In this document: in pieces, positions 47,461-60,400 of the stretch
How the letters are laid out: each line of letters begins with the position of its first letter
How positions within the stretch are numbered: position 1 is the first letter of the stretch
Source of the DNA: Penelope pileata
Taxonomy: Eukaryota; Chordata; Aves; Galliformes; Cracidae
Reading direction: 5' to 3'
NCBI GenBank assembly: GCA_013396635.1
Contig: WBMW01004111.1
Coordinates: 426,205-490,204, forward strand
Length of the DNA: 64,000 nucleotides
Notes under the pieces: model-generated
The model's input: only the letters and a program-made list of their open reading frames with translations
What the model was told of the DNA's origin: nothing
Database searches by the model: none
Translations under genes and position numbers: made by a program

Positions 47461-50099
47461 GGAACTTAGAAAAAAAAAGGNACCTTGGGAACTATGAATA
47501 CAAAAGGGATTTAGAATTTCAGGGTTCTGCTTTGCTCTCTGTACTGCCCATTAGCAAAACTTATTCTCTTTGTTGCTAACATAGAGTATTTCTGTCTCGT
47601 GATCTGGAGTGAAAAGTTGTGTAATTGGACTCTATTAGAGATAGATGAATCTCTTTCTCTTGGCTGTTAATTTTTTTTTTCCCCAATGGAAAATTGCATC
47701 CTTACATATTGAAAAGACCTCTATGGACTTTAGTGTGAGTTTTGACATCTGGAACAGGATTTGGTTACTGGAACACATGTGGCTATTGATATCTTAGATG
47801 TTCTGACTCATCCTATTTACCTTCCAGCTGGTCAGGAGTAGTACAGGTGTTCCCCAGATGCACTAATGTGAGTGTCCTCAGCAACCTGAGGTTTCTCAAA
47901 TAGCAGTAGATATCATGTTAGGACAAGTTAATGGGGCACCTAGGCCAGAAATTTCATCTCCTACATATCCATATTAAGATGCAAAAAATAAGGTGCCCAA
48001 ATCTCAATGTGGATCTTGTCCTTAACCTAGAAGTTTAAAATGACATCTCTTCTCTAGAATAAAGCAAATCATCTCCAGAAGACATGTCAAACCTCGGGTG
48101 AGTTTCTTTATCTGTCCTGCTCATTCTTTGATTTTAAGCTCTATGGACTTGAAATTCTTAATCATATTTATACAGTCCTAGCAGCATGGGAGATCAAACT
48201 GGAAGAGGAGCCAGCTCTTAATGCAGTCCAACAGTTAAAGCAGCAATACCCAAGTCATGCCCATGGTGTTGACTCTGCAGTGCTAACATCAGCAGAAGAT
48301 GAGTTAAGAAATATTCACTCATGGTGGTCCTAGGACCACAGATAAGCCCAAGTCTGTGGTTATTCTGCAGATGGCTGAAAACTGTAAAATGTTTGGCCAA
48401 AAAGTAAGGGTTCAGGTTGCACTGGTTACAGTAGTAATGAGAAGAGCAAGAAACATATTATTATTTTGATGACACAGTAGTAACTCAGGAATTACACAAT
48501 GTGGTAATTCAGGAATGTCTAAAAAGAAAAGGGAACCATAATTAACTAGCCTATCTCACAACACAGTCCCTTATTTGAGGAAATGACATAATAACATGGA
48601 AGTAATCTCCTACAAACCTAAGTACTATAGAAATAGTTCTCATCTCAGACAATTTGTTCACCTTAGGAAAGTACTAGAATAATATGTTTTGAAGGAAAAA
48701 GACATGAGATATATACAAATGAAAGTATTAATGAGTGTATCGATGGGCTAAACAATGATGATTTTCAAGTTTTTAGGGGAGAATACATTCTCACTGTGAC
48801 TGTTTTCCTAACAGTTACCAGATTCAATGTTGTTTCATTTACAGTTCCAAACTTCCTTTGTGGAAAACTTAGGGTTTTATTTTAATTTTGAAGACTATAT
48901 AATTAGAATACTGAAGCCATCTTCAAGCTTTAGGAGAAAGACCAACAATAAAATTAGCGCAATAAGCAAAATCTCTGATATAGGCATTCCATCCTCTATT
49001 TATTTGTTTATTGTTTGTTTCTGTTTTAATTCTGAGTGGATCAGCCACAATATCTGTTGAATGAGTTGGATTAGTTGCAGTGTCTGTTGTTTTGTCACCA
49101 CATCCAAAGACCTTCTCTGATAATTCTGAACCAGTCCCCAGCATCTTGCAGTGATTTGTGTTTCTCTAGAAATGCCAGGGTGACAACATACTTTTTCCAA
49201 AAATTTTACTAGTTTTTCAGGATTCTGCACTTGTTCACTCTACTCCAGTGGAAACCAGGACAGCTTCTTAATTTATTTTTACACCTGTCAGGACCATCAT
49301 GTCAGAGAGTACAGGATAAGTATGAATATGTATATTCTCTGATTCCCCAGCAAGATTAAATCTATTGTTTAACCAGGACCTCACACAGTCTCAGAGATTT
49401 TCTCTGTGGGAAATTCTTCTTTCTCCTACAATTTCTCTGTTTTGCCACTCTTCAGCACTATTGCACTATCTTTAAAAATCAGAATTTGTCAACATCATTT
49501 GCTTTGCTTACTCCACAAAACTTCTGGTAGCTCCTATATGTGTTCATATTTCTGAACTAAAGCCTTGAGTAAGAAAAATAACATCTATACTTGCTATACA
49601 GAATATGGGAAGAGATACCTATCAAAATAATGATACTCATGAAAATCCCTCAAGAAATTTATCCAGGGACAAGCTCTAAGCCTTGTGTTTTTTCCACAAA
49701 ATTGAAGTGTCACGTAAAGCTCTTCAAAGAGAAGTAGTCCCACAACTGATGCATCTCTTTGAAGTATTTCAGCACATTGCTGTAACAGCCTTTCACAACC
49801 TCTTCCACATCCATATTACATTTGCCATATTTTGGTATCTTTCAGTGGCAGATAAACAGGATAAGAACAAGTACCTGTTGTTTTATTATACAGTATCTCA
49901 TAGTCACAGAACATAATAAAACAAACAAAACAAGACAGGTTTATCTTGGATTACTCAACTGCAAATACTAGTTTTGAAAGCTTCACTATAGCTACAATAA
50001 CTAAGGAAACTACTTTAACCCCTCTTCTAACACTATGACAATGCAGATTTAATTCTTGTATGACAGATGTCTGCCAAACTCCAAAGATCTGCACTGATA
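46816..50099. other. Intergenic DNA, no recognised gene
   Basis: It holds the 33-bp poly(T) and an AT-rich stretch at about 47100-47340 with homeodomain-like and E-box words (see findings). Nothing else is supported. Confidence 0.65.
47427..47459 (+). repeat. Poly(T) tract, 33 bp, with a nearby N
   Basis: An uninterrupted run of 33 T followed within 22 bases by an ambiguous base (47481). Assembly quality here is doubtful. I see no adjoining retroelement body. Confidence 0.97.
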
Positions 50100-50345
50100 G
50101 TGATTCACAACCTCCATTGGCAGCCAACTCTACAGCCCTCTTCTAGTTACATATTTTTTCCTAATATTTGATTTAATGCCTCCCTGCTGTCTTGTAAACC
50201 CATAACGACGAGAGGGAATAACTGATGTTAGCCTCTTTGGTAACATCTCTTTTAACCATTCCCAGTTCATTACTGTCTCCTTTTGTCTCTGGAATCACAT
50301 GCCCAGTTCTTTAAACTTTCTCTCTGCACATCTTCATTCCAACAG
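50100..50345 (-). mobile_element. Old CR1 LINE fragment
   Basis: Strongly diverged, but the order of segments fits an ancient CR1 3' region in reverse complement: CCTCCATTGGCAGCCAACTC, TTTTTTCCTAATATTTGATT, TTGTAAACCCATAACGACGA and CCCAGTTCTTTAAACTTTCTC. It is clearly older than the copies at 27280 and 45891. The borders are approximate. Confidence 0.68.
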
Positions 50346-50454
50346 CTTTCTCTGAGCTTTGTCTTATTTAACAGCAAAGTTCAGTGTTTACAAGCATATT
50401 TTAACAAATAATAAACATAACAAATTTTTTTAAAGTATTTAGTTCCTGTAATAT

Positions 50455-50520
50455 TTCCTTTTTTCTCCTTTTCTTTTTTTCCCTTTTTTTTCCCTTTTTT
50501 TCTTTTTTATTTTTTTCCCC
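50455..50520 (+). repeat. Polypyrimidine low-complexity tract
   Basis: About 65 bp of T and C only, apart from one A, just beyond the old CR1 fragment. Low-complexity DNA. Confidence 0.9.
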
Positions 50521-53500
50521 TAGATCATAGCCCAGAAAAAGCAGCTCTGCAGAATCACTTACTTTGGAGACTTCTTTTGCATGCTATGTCAGAGGTTTTT
50601 CTTCCATTAATGCCTAACTGCAACCAAAAAGGCCATGACACTTCATCTAATGGTGACGTAGAGTAAGAAACAACTTGGAGTATTTTACATATTATTTCAG
50701 AATGTAATCTCAGCTACAGCTCTGCTCAGGAGACACAGAGCAGTTCATGTAAGTACTCAAGCTGTACTGCACATTGGTGCCTTCATTCCTCATAGAGCTT
50801 GAATCTACGCTTGCTCAGGTGTCTCAAAAACTGTCAGACAAACACACTCCAAAAAGATGAAGTAAAGCAGCATACTTGTTTTTAGTTTATTTTAGTGTCA
50901 TGTATGCTGTATGCCACGTTAGATGTGCCAACAGGAACTTGGGTCGGTTTAACTCCTCCAGGAAAAGACTGGATGAAGAGACCATGCTGGGGGAGGATCA
51001 ATAGCTTCTATCATCCATCTATGAGAATTTCCCTCACTTTGTCCCTAAGATATCTGAAGTGTTACCTCGCCATTCCTGTAGCATGTTGACTGTAGCTGAC
51101 TTGTGCCCATTGCTACTCTGCAGCTACCTGGCCCCTCCTGCTTGCTGAAATCACCAATTTTGTAGAACTTCAGGATTTCCAGGTCAGTGAACTATTGAGA
51201 AATATTTAACATCTTTGTCCAAAAGAAAGTGATTCTACCATTGTTTTCTCCTATCTGATCAAAAGTCTGCAAGAAGTTGAACTGAAGCCATTATCTTGAT
51301 TTTGTGGCTTTCCAAGCTTTGTTCCTCACAGAGACAAAAAGAGACGGCAGAGGATGGCTGAACCATACTATCGGGAATGGGCAGTATGACCAACTGACCT
51401 CAGAAACAGCAAGTCATAGAACTTCTCATTTTTGTCTGATCAGATGGGGAAAGTGTAGTAATTTCCTTCTCTGATTCCCTTCTTTCTCTGTCAGGACACT
51501 CACATGCCAGCAAAACACTAGGTCCATACCAGGGTGGGGGCAGAAACTTGTACAGGAAGAAATAAACTGCAAACAAAGCAGAGTTGTAACCTTATCAAAA
51601 AAGTCATGTCAGAGGCAGGAAACCATTTATAACTCTAGTCCACTGCTGGAATGTCCATGTTGTCAGCTCTACACACAGGAGAACTTGTGGCAGCAGTGAT
51701 TCTCCTCTGGCATGTTCTTGTAGGATGAGCAAGGAAGCTCAAGAACTTTGTTACTTATTTGTGTCTTGTATGATGCATTGCAATGAAGTGCAGCAACCAG
51801 CATTAACAGGCAGTGATTTAAAATTCAGCATTCATTAATAATAAACATCGTTTCATACTGCTGGCAGTTGCAGTGAGATGTATTGCTTTGTCCTGATGAG
51901 TGCAAAGATGCACAGATTTTCCACTTTGTGAACAGTAAGAAAGAAGAAATCTGCCTTCTAGTCTGATTCACTGCTTCTGCTAATGAAACAGTATATATCT
52001 CATTTCCTGGGAAGTTTCAAATAGTGAAATAATTCTTGATGCCTCGTTCCTACACAAGAACCAGTAGTGACTAAATCTGACGGTTGGATGGGGGTAAGAG
52101 AGCAAAGGATCAGGAATAGCTTGATTTGCGTGACATAAGACACTCAAATGTTTAAACTGCAATGAGTGTCTCCAGAGCTGCAGACTTTGGTGTTGACAGC
52201 ACGCATCTCACGATGGTTATTAGATCACTACGTGCCTCTGACCACACATATTCACATGGTGTTACTGAAACACTGAATACCAGCAGAGAAAGAAGTTGTC
52301 TCCAGATGCTATAATGTGCAAAGTAAATTTCGAAAACCTTCTAGAGGAAGGTTCTTACTTTCGGTTTTGCTATTTAGCTGTGGGGTTTGTCAAATATTTT
52401 TTTTTTCAAGGTACATATAATCAATTTGAGCTTTGCAATTTTATTTTTTCTGTAAGGAAATATTTTTTCCTGGATATTACTATAATATGCAGTGGCCATA
52501 TTCCCTTACAGATCTTATTCCACAGACTTTGTGAATAATACCTCTTGAGTTTTCTTCAAGTCTCTTTTCCACTTACTATAGAATAAACATTTGTGGTTAG
52601 TTTGCATGTTTACTTTTCTCTCTCTTTTTTGAATCTCATCTCATTTGCCCAAAAAAGTAAGCAAAATTTTACCTTTCATCTGTCGTTCTAATAAACTATA
52701 CAAGTTACAGGAATCTCGTTTCACGTTGCCTTGTTGATATAAATGGATAAAATATGTCTCCTAGGCCATATCACTGACTCTGCATACTGCTATAAGACAT
52801 TTCCTACTCTTTAAATAAGCAGGGACAATTTGAAGAAGCAGCGTGTAACCCTAGTGCCCTGATGTGTCTCGTAAGCTCCTCTCTTCAGGTTCAGATCATG
52901 AATTCAAGGTGTGCTAATTAGTTTTGCATAGTAGATTTGCTCCACTGGGATATACTGAGAAATATTATTTTCTTTTTCTCCTCATAGAATATGCTAGTCT
53001 GTGTTTTGTGACTCAGTAATGCTTTTGAAGCAGAAGTGATCCTCAAACTTCATCATGCCAGGCTCCAGCCCACTGAGTAAAAGCTGCCACTTCTCTTCAA
53101 CTTTTCTGCAAGATCCAGCCTGGTAGATGTGTTTTCATCGTCTCTGAGTGTGAGGTAACTCATCCCTCACACTGATCTGATTCACACTAACAGGACATGC
53201 ATGGGCAATTGCCAGCTGTCAGGTGATAAATCTGTAGCCCTGCCAGTTTCCCAAAAACGTGTTGGTTTGTGTGTAGCTCCGTTAATACTGAATCTATTTC
53301 TCACATTTGAAAAGGTCAGAAGTTCATTGGACTTGACTCAGGCAAAAAGAAAAATCTTGCTACCAAAGATGAGAGATTGAGCAATAATTCTCAGAAGGAT
53401 AAAGAGGAACAACTGTGAAGGGAGGAAGAGTGCTGTTTATACAAAGTGGTTTATTGTAAACTGGCAGTGAGATCAGAGCAGTGCCAGCCTAGTGGTTAAG

Positions 53501-54153
53501 GGACAGAAGTGAGCTGAGAATTGTTTTTAAAAAGAACTAGACAACATAAACAGTATCTTCATCTGCTCATAAGCACTTATAACATTATGAAGGAGAATGA
53601 TAAAAAAAAGTTTCAAAAAGCGCAAAGAAGATGGAAGTAGTGGTCACGGTGGTATCAGAAAAAGTCAGGCATTTTATGTACCCAAATATGTGATATATGT
53701 TGGTGTTTACATCTTTGCCATCCCTCTAGTTTGGACAAGAAAATGAGAACAGCTCTGCTACATATTTCTTCAAAGCCACATTGTACTGTTTTTTCCTTTT
53801 TCTTTGATGCTTGCTCTCAAGAGCAGTGTGGATACGGAGTTCAACAGCTAGCCTGCTGAGGTCTTTCAAATTCAGCCATTGAAAAGAACAAATTTTTGAG
53901 TAATGAAAAAGAAAAGAAAATAGATAGGATTCTTGAAATTAATTAAAAAAGTTCTCAGGACAATGCTGTGAGTAAAGACAATTTCAGATCAAGAGTGATA
54001 CTAGACTATCCTTTTAATGAGGTACACACTGTGCTGTATCATGTTGATCTTGCTAAGACATTCCCCTGATCTTCACAATATGTTTTTACAGCATTGAAAA
54101 ACCCTCAGAACTACAGATCAGTGAGAACCATATTTAAATCCTCAAAACCAGAG
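50521..54153. other. Intergenic DNA, no recognised feature
   Basis: I see no repeats, RNA genes or credible reading frames between the polypyrimidine tract and the solo LTR. Confidence 0.65.
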
Positions 54154-54710
54154 GGTTGTGGTTTAACTCTGCTGGCAGCTCAGCACCACACAGCTGCTCG
54201 CTTACTCTTCCTATGTGGGAAAGGCAAAAGTGGGAGAACTGGCCAGGAAGATGTTTGCTAGGTAAAACAAAGCACAGCAAAAGAAGAAATCCATTTGCTA
54301 CTTCCCATCAGCAAGCAGATGTGCAGCCACTTCCAGGAAAACAGAGATCATTGCACATAATGGTTTCGTGGGAGAACAAACACCATTGCTCCAAATGTCC
54401 CTCTCTTCCTCCTCCTTCCTCCTTCTTTCCCCCAGCTTTTACTGCTGAGTATGATGCCATATGGTGCGGGACACCCCTTTGGTCAGTCTGGGCCAGCTGT
54501 CCTGACTGGGTGACCCCAGCTCCTTGTGCACCTCGGCCCCTCACTGGCAGGGCAGCACAAGGAGCAAAGTTCATAGCTCTGTGTGAGCACTGCTCTGCAA
54601 CAACTGAAACATAGTTGTGTTATCACCACTATATGCACCAAAAAACAAAAAACAGCACCATATAAGCTTCTATGAAGAAAATGAACTCTATGCTAGCCAA
54701 AAACATGACA
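54154..54710 (-). mobile_element. ERVL-type solo LTR, near-complete, with target-site duplication
   Basis: The minus strand starts TGTCATGTTTTTGGCTAGCA and ends GGTTAAACCACAACC-like; both ends belong to the same bird LTR family as the element at 5290. Internal landmarks include CACAAGGAGC, GGGCCAGCTGTCCTGACTG and a possible promoter region near 54465. The flanks are CAGAG (54149-54153) and CAGAA (54711-54715), a 5-bp duplication with one change. There are no internal genes. The long frames at 54156-54614 and 54574-54308 are LTR by-products. Confidence 0.85.
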
Positions 54711-55607
54711 CAGAAATTGCTAATAAGCTATAAATACTGGTTCTAACTTCATCCTGTCAATAAAACAACAGCAATAATGATCTGAAAACAACATCTCCAA
54801 TTTTTTTCAAGTCAAAGTAATTAAATGTCACAACATCTTTCTGAGGTAATTAAAAATATTTTTATAGTCTTTACATTGAAATGCTCAGGCAGAACTTTCT
54901 GCTAGTGTTCTAATTGCTGCATAAATACAGGTAATTAACTTCCATGTGCATTTCTCTGCTTTGACATAGACATTGTCTCCAAGTCAGAGGGAGGAAAACA
55001 GAGGCAATGACATATCCCAGACAAGGTTTTCAGAAGTGTCTGAGTGAATTAGGAAAAGAAGTCCCTAGAAAATAGTGTTCAAATTTGAATTCCTAATTCA
55101 GCCCAGTGTCTTTGAAAATCTCACCTCAGTGGAAAAAAGTGAAACTTGGGTGTTTGTCTTGTACATTCACATTTAGGTACATATTACAGTTTGACATTAG
55201 AGTGTCCTGAAGCTCTGCAAACATTCTCTAATTTTGTTTACCAGCTCCTGCTTTGACACCAATTCTTTCTTCTCCAGTTGGCAAATATTGCCTAACGTGA
55301 TTTGCCTGAGACCAGAAATGGAATTGGTGACTGGGCCAGAAGCAAAATCCAGGGCCCTTCCTCCACTCCCATTTTCTAGACATTAGCTCATGTTCTTTGA
55401 AAACGACATGTTGCAAATTCACTGCTATCACAGCCTGCATTAAGCTTTAATATGGGATGACTTGGCTCCTGTTGTGATTAAATTGAACTCTTATCATAAC
55501 CCAAATACAAGTTCTCGTTGTGTGTTTTCCCAGAACACAACAATATTGGCTTAATACCAAGCTGGCACTCTGCACCCTAGACCTTGGCTAGGAAATTGTA
55601 TTTATAG

Positions 55608-55675
55608 ACATGTACACACACGAACACTCCTATGCACACATGCACGCACACCCTCGCACACACACATCCGCACTC
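55608..55675 (+). repeat. Degenerate (CA)n tract
   Basis: CACA-rich stretch with interruptions such as GCACG and CTCGC; an ageing dinucleotide microsatellite. Confidence 0.88.
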
Positions 55676-56442
55676 CATTCCAAGCAGTAAGATATGACAG
55701 TGACATCGGGGACTAGGAAATTTCCAGAAGAGCCATGAAAGCTGCAGGTTTATTTGAGATGTAAAAAAACCACCTTGATCCAGTTTGAAGCATTTAAACG
55801 AGTCCCCACTTTTACTGGCTGTGAGGCAGCTACTGGCGTTCGGAGACTGGCATTGAGTTCACATAAGAGAGTTTCTCAAAATCCTCAAAAAAACTTACAA
55901 AATTCATTAATTTTCCCTTTTATTTGTCCAGAGCCCTGCTGGTACTCAAGATTTCCGTCCTTCCTCTGCTCCCTTCTCCACTGAGTATGTTTGCTAAAGG
56001 CAGGCAGCCCTGCTTTCCAACACTTTGGAAGTAAGGGTGGAGAAGCCACACTGAACATCCCATCTGTTTGAGTACGCTGGCAAGTCACTTGGGTCTCTCC
56101 TTATTCTGTTTGCTTGCAGAACCTATTTTTCTTAAGAACAGAGCCTTTCAAACTGATTAGTAACAAGCTGTGTCTCCGGATGCCAAAGGGACAACAGAAG
56201 CACTTTGTACAGGCCCAGATTGGCTGCCCTTCTCAGGCAAGGCCTAACCCAGGGAGCAGAGCCTAACCCAGAAATGCACTTGAATGGCACTGAAAGTGGT
56301 CCGTCAAGCCTTCAAACTTTGTTGGAGCCAGTCTGGGGAGAGAGAGGAGGGAAATCTCCATCCCAGGACTGTCTCTGCCACACTGGGAGGCTGAAGAATT
56401 AGCCTTCAACCTCGGTAAATGTTAGGGAGGGGAAGGGCAGCT

Positions 56443-56487
56443 ACTGTGTTTAATGCATTTAAAACCTCACTGTGTTTAATGCATTTA
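56443..56487 (+). repeat. 19-bp direct repeat, period 26
   Basis: ACTGTGTTTAATGCATTTA occurs at 56443-56461 and again at 56469-56487 without a mismatch: a small recent tandem duplication. Confidence 0.95.
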
Positions 56488-57131
56488 GGCCAACATCCTG
56501 GCGATTTACCTTCACCTTGGCAAACCCTATTTATCTTGTACTCCCCAAGCTCTTCAGGCTGCTTTTTAATTGCCTTCAAAGAGCATTTCTCCTCTTCTGA
56601 GTCACAATGTGCTTTGTTTGCCCTCTTTCCCAGACAGTAAGAAGGATGCTTTACAAGAAGCACCCAAAGGATCTAAATGTAATAAACCACCTCAGTACAG
56701 GAGAGCAATTGTCTCAGAGGACTCTGACACACAGCAGTTTGTCAGGCTGAATACAAAATGCACTTTCCACTACAGTGAGCCTTTGCTTGGCAAAGCTTTT
56801 ACATCAATTGTCTTATCTGTGTGGGCAGCAATGCTTCCCTCTTGGGCTCATTCTTCCAGCCTACCTCTCCCACCTCAGCCATTGTCAGCCTTCCAGTCAC
56901 AGCTGCACCATAGTCTGGTAGTCATCATTTCTTTTGGCCTCATTTCAAACCAAGACTGCGTTTTCAAGTTATCTGACAAATCTCTAGCAGGATCACAAGG
57001 CCCTGAAATGACTTTATCTGAGGAGAAAAGGTTGCTGGTTGCATTTGCTGGAGTAAATACAGGTTTTAGATTTCCTGCCCTTTGCTTAACACAGATGAGG
57101 AGGTGTTCCCCTGTGCCAGCAAGCAACAGAC

Positions 57132-57175
57132 TGAATAATGTATGGTGTGAACAGATTGAATAATGTATGGTGTGA
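57132..57175 (+). repeat. 19-bp direct repeat, period 25
   Basis: TGAATAATGTATGGTGTGA occurs at 57132-57150 and 57157-57175 without a mismatch. It overlaps the end of the long open stretch 56570-57163. Confidence 0.95.
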
Positions 57176-59146
57176 TTTTTTACTGCGCAAATATTTGCAT
57201 TGGTACTGATCTGCAAAGGGCTCGCAGGCCTCAGGTGCTGCCCTGACAGATTGGAGCCATGGTTTTCTCTTTGCGTTTGTTCCACAAAAACATTCACTAG
57301 ATCTCTAGCAGCAAAGGGATCACTCATATGTGCTTAATCACTGTGATTTCATCGAATTTTTGTCATTAGCTGGACAAGATGTGAGCTTTGCCACTGGGTA
57401 GCTAAGTTTGTGCTGTGTTTCCATTTGTTTAGCAGACCAAGTTTCATAGGCACTTTAATTTCTGACAAGGCAGATGAGTAAGCAAGAAATGAAACATAAT
57501 ATCCAAGAATTTTCAGCCAGCTGTGAAGCAGCTAGTAATTGCTATATTGTGCTATGGAAATGCTCCATATATAAATTAAGGAGGAAAGCCGGGTGTATAA
57601 AATGCTTTATGACACATTTCTCAAACTTGATGTATTTAGGGAAAATGGCTGTCTTTGTGACAAAACAAAATATAAAGAAATCAAGATAAACAGCGTAATA
57701 GAAACAAAAGAAGGGCTCCGTCGTATATTATCCAGGTCAAAGCAGTTCTTCTGGGAATGCTACTGATAATGTTTCTAGGAGGGAAAATGCAAAGAGAGAT
57801 TGATCCGAGGTAAATAAATGCATAACACCATCAAAAAATGACTACAGCAAGTCAGAACCCAAACATCAGATACACATATCTGCATGTGTCCTGTGTGATT
57901 TCTGGAACACATTAAGAGCCAACAGATGGAATTCATAAGTGAAAACTTTTGGTTATATGCCTCCTGTCTCCAAAGAGTGTCCTCCCTTTCATTCTCCCTT
58001 TCATTCATTTCTTACTATGCTTTAACCTGAATTCTATATCTACATTAATTAGACAGCACACGTATTTCAGGGAGGAAGTAGAAGGGGGAATTTCTCTTAC
58101 AGAAATATCCATATTATAGCACATGGTTACACCAGGGTCCCAAGACATCAGCAAGGCAACATATAAGTTGAAAGCATATTCAATTTATATGATAGCAACT
58201 GATGTGCCTCAAAGGCATATATTATTTGTTTCAGCTTAATGGGGCCAGACTGGATTTGATTTGCACTACCTTCCATTCCAGTTACTCCCAGATTATGCTC
58301 TTTCACATCTCAACAGAATCCAAATTTAGCCTCACCCTTTTCCATCTGCTGCTTGTCTCACCTGTGAAGTCCAACCTTTCACTCTCCAATGATTCCTCAG
58401 TCTCTGGTACAATTTCTTGCAACACCCATGGAGGTGATTAGTGAGAATTTCAATTCAGATATAATGTACCTGGGGGTAAATTACATCTGTCAAATGAAGA
58501 AACATTAGAAGAAAGAGCTTGGGAAAAAGGGGGGAAAAATTGTATATAATGCTGAAAGTCAGGTTGTCAACAAATTGCTTAGAAATTGTCTTAATCAGGC
58601 TGATCAATTGAAGCTGTCTGTATTTAATCCCTAATGCTAATCATCATTACCCTGCCTTTCACTTTCTACCCCAGTGTTTGACTACTAAATTTTACCTACT
58701 CCTACATGTCTCATTTCAACAGTCTGGGCTTTAATCCAGTTCTGTGCTCAAGTTCTTCACCAAGTAGGGGTATGCTGGGATTACTGGACTCAGTGATGAT
58801 CCGAGAGAAAAAAAAAAGTAGAGAGAGGGGTGAGAATTCAGGTTCAGAAGGTGGTTGATGCAGGATGGAGTAAGTCCAGAGTGTTTGTGTGTGTGCCAGG
58901 GAGATCCAATATCCTGAAATATAGAAGGTGCCAGAAGCCCTGTGGAAAGGATGGGATCTGCACAGCCCAGTTCCTGTTTGTGAGGTATGCTGATGGATAA
59001 GGAGCATCTGCTCTGAAAGGCAGAGAGGAAAGATGTTGCAGAACAAATGTCAACCGAGAAAACAAATTCTTACTAATGCAGTGACAAAGGTGTGAAATCT
59101 AATATCATCAAATCTAGGTATTTAGCAAAGTACTGATCCAACAGCA

Positions 59147-59187
59147 TATTCCAGTATAAAGCAATTGAAGTATTCCAGTATGAAGCA
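59147..59187 (+). repeat. 17-bp direct repeat, period 24
   Basis: TATTCCAGTATAAAGCA at 59147-59163 is repeated with one change at 59171-59187. Confidence 0.9.
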
Positions 59188-60251
59188 CACCATATTGGGA
59201 CAAATACTAACGAAAAAGATTAGCAGTCAAAGAGGATGGAAATGTTACGGGGTGCAGAGAAGAGTTGCGAAAGAGATACAGTGTTTTGATCAGGGATGTT
59301 CTATAGTGCAGCAAACTCAGTCACATATCTGGTCTGCTCAGTTGAAAAGAACAAAGCAGAGCAACCTTTCTAAAAGTGTGTGAAAAGAATCAGAGAACTG
59401 GTCCTGCTGTGGCTCATTTTTCTACCTCTATTCCAGATGCACTATGTCCTGTTTGTTCCCACAGTGCAGAGCTGACCTTAAGATCTTCCACAAGCTTTTG
59501 CTAACTGCAGCACAGCTGGCTGCAGTGTTCCAGCCATCTGCTTCTATTTTTAACACCCCAGGTTGCAGTCAGTTTTATTTAGCCACCACTCTTCTGGGGA
59601 TTGCCTTAAACAGAGCTGCACAAAGCAACAAGGTCCCCTGTTACCATCCCTGGGATCCTGGAGGCTTAAAGTAAGTCGGAAAAGGAGGCAGAACTGATCC
59701 TGTGCAAATGAGGATGTGCAGTGGAAGATCCATTCCCTGGAAATATCAACTTTGGAGGGACTGAGAGGATTAGTGCTTCACTATGTAGCCTCTAGGCAGC
59801 AGTCAGGCCAACTCAATGAAGTACCAGCTGAATCTGGGACAGGAAAATGTGGGAAAAAATTGATTTTTTTTGTGCCACCTTTTAGAGAATTTCTTTAGAA
59901 ATTTCTTGGCTTTAGATGGCTGTTGAAGACTATAGACATGAACAGAGAAAGTTCATTTGCCTTTCTGTTAGAAACATCATTTTATGCACCCAGGTTCAAG
60001 TTTCCTCCTATTACCTAGCAGCCCATAGTCTGCCCTTTCTACTTCTGTGTTAGAGTAGGATTTAGCTTCAGCCCTCCCAGGATGTTATCCAAGTCTGATT
60101 TGGAGTTCTTGTTCCATGTCTCATGAAAGACCAAGATCTTGAAAATCTTAACAGAACAGCCAGACTGTCTCCACGAGCTGAAGGGACAGGTTGATCTGAC
60201 GACAGTGTAGCAAAATGCCAGTGTTCTCCTAGTTTTCTGTTATAGCATAGT

Positions 60252-60400
60252 TATAGAATAACAGAATCATCTAGGTTGGAAAAGACCTTCAAGATCATCA
60301 AACTCCACCATCAACCTGACCTACTGAGTCCCGTCACTACACCATGTCCCTTGACACCACACAATTTCTCTCTAAATCTAAATGTGATTGGGAGCTAGCT
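60252..60400 (-). mobile_element. CR1 LINE, short 3' end
   Basis: The plus strand ATAGAATAACAGAATCATCT followed by AGGTTGGAAAAGACCTTCAA and GATCATCAAACTCCACCATC is the reverse complement of a CR1 3' end, with octamers at the 60252 side. Similarity fades near 60380-60470. Confidence 0.88.

Larger units (their letters stand above)
54711..60251. other. Intergenic DNA, with a long open stretch at 56570-57163
   Basis: It contains an ageing CA repeat, three small tandem duplications and a 198-codon open stretch without an early ATG (see findings). No family is recognised. Confidence 0.6.

Noticed and set aside
54156..54614. 152-codon plus-strand frame
   Set aside because: It lies wholly inside the solo LTR and antisense to it.
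59200..59400. Weak resemblance to a plus-strand CR1 internal region
   Set aside because: Only short words match (for example GCAGAGAAGAG), with no terminal octamer or consistent segment order.
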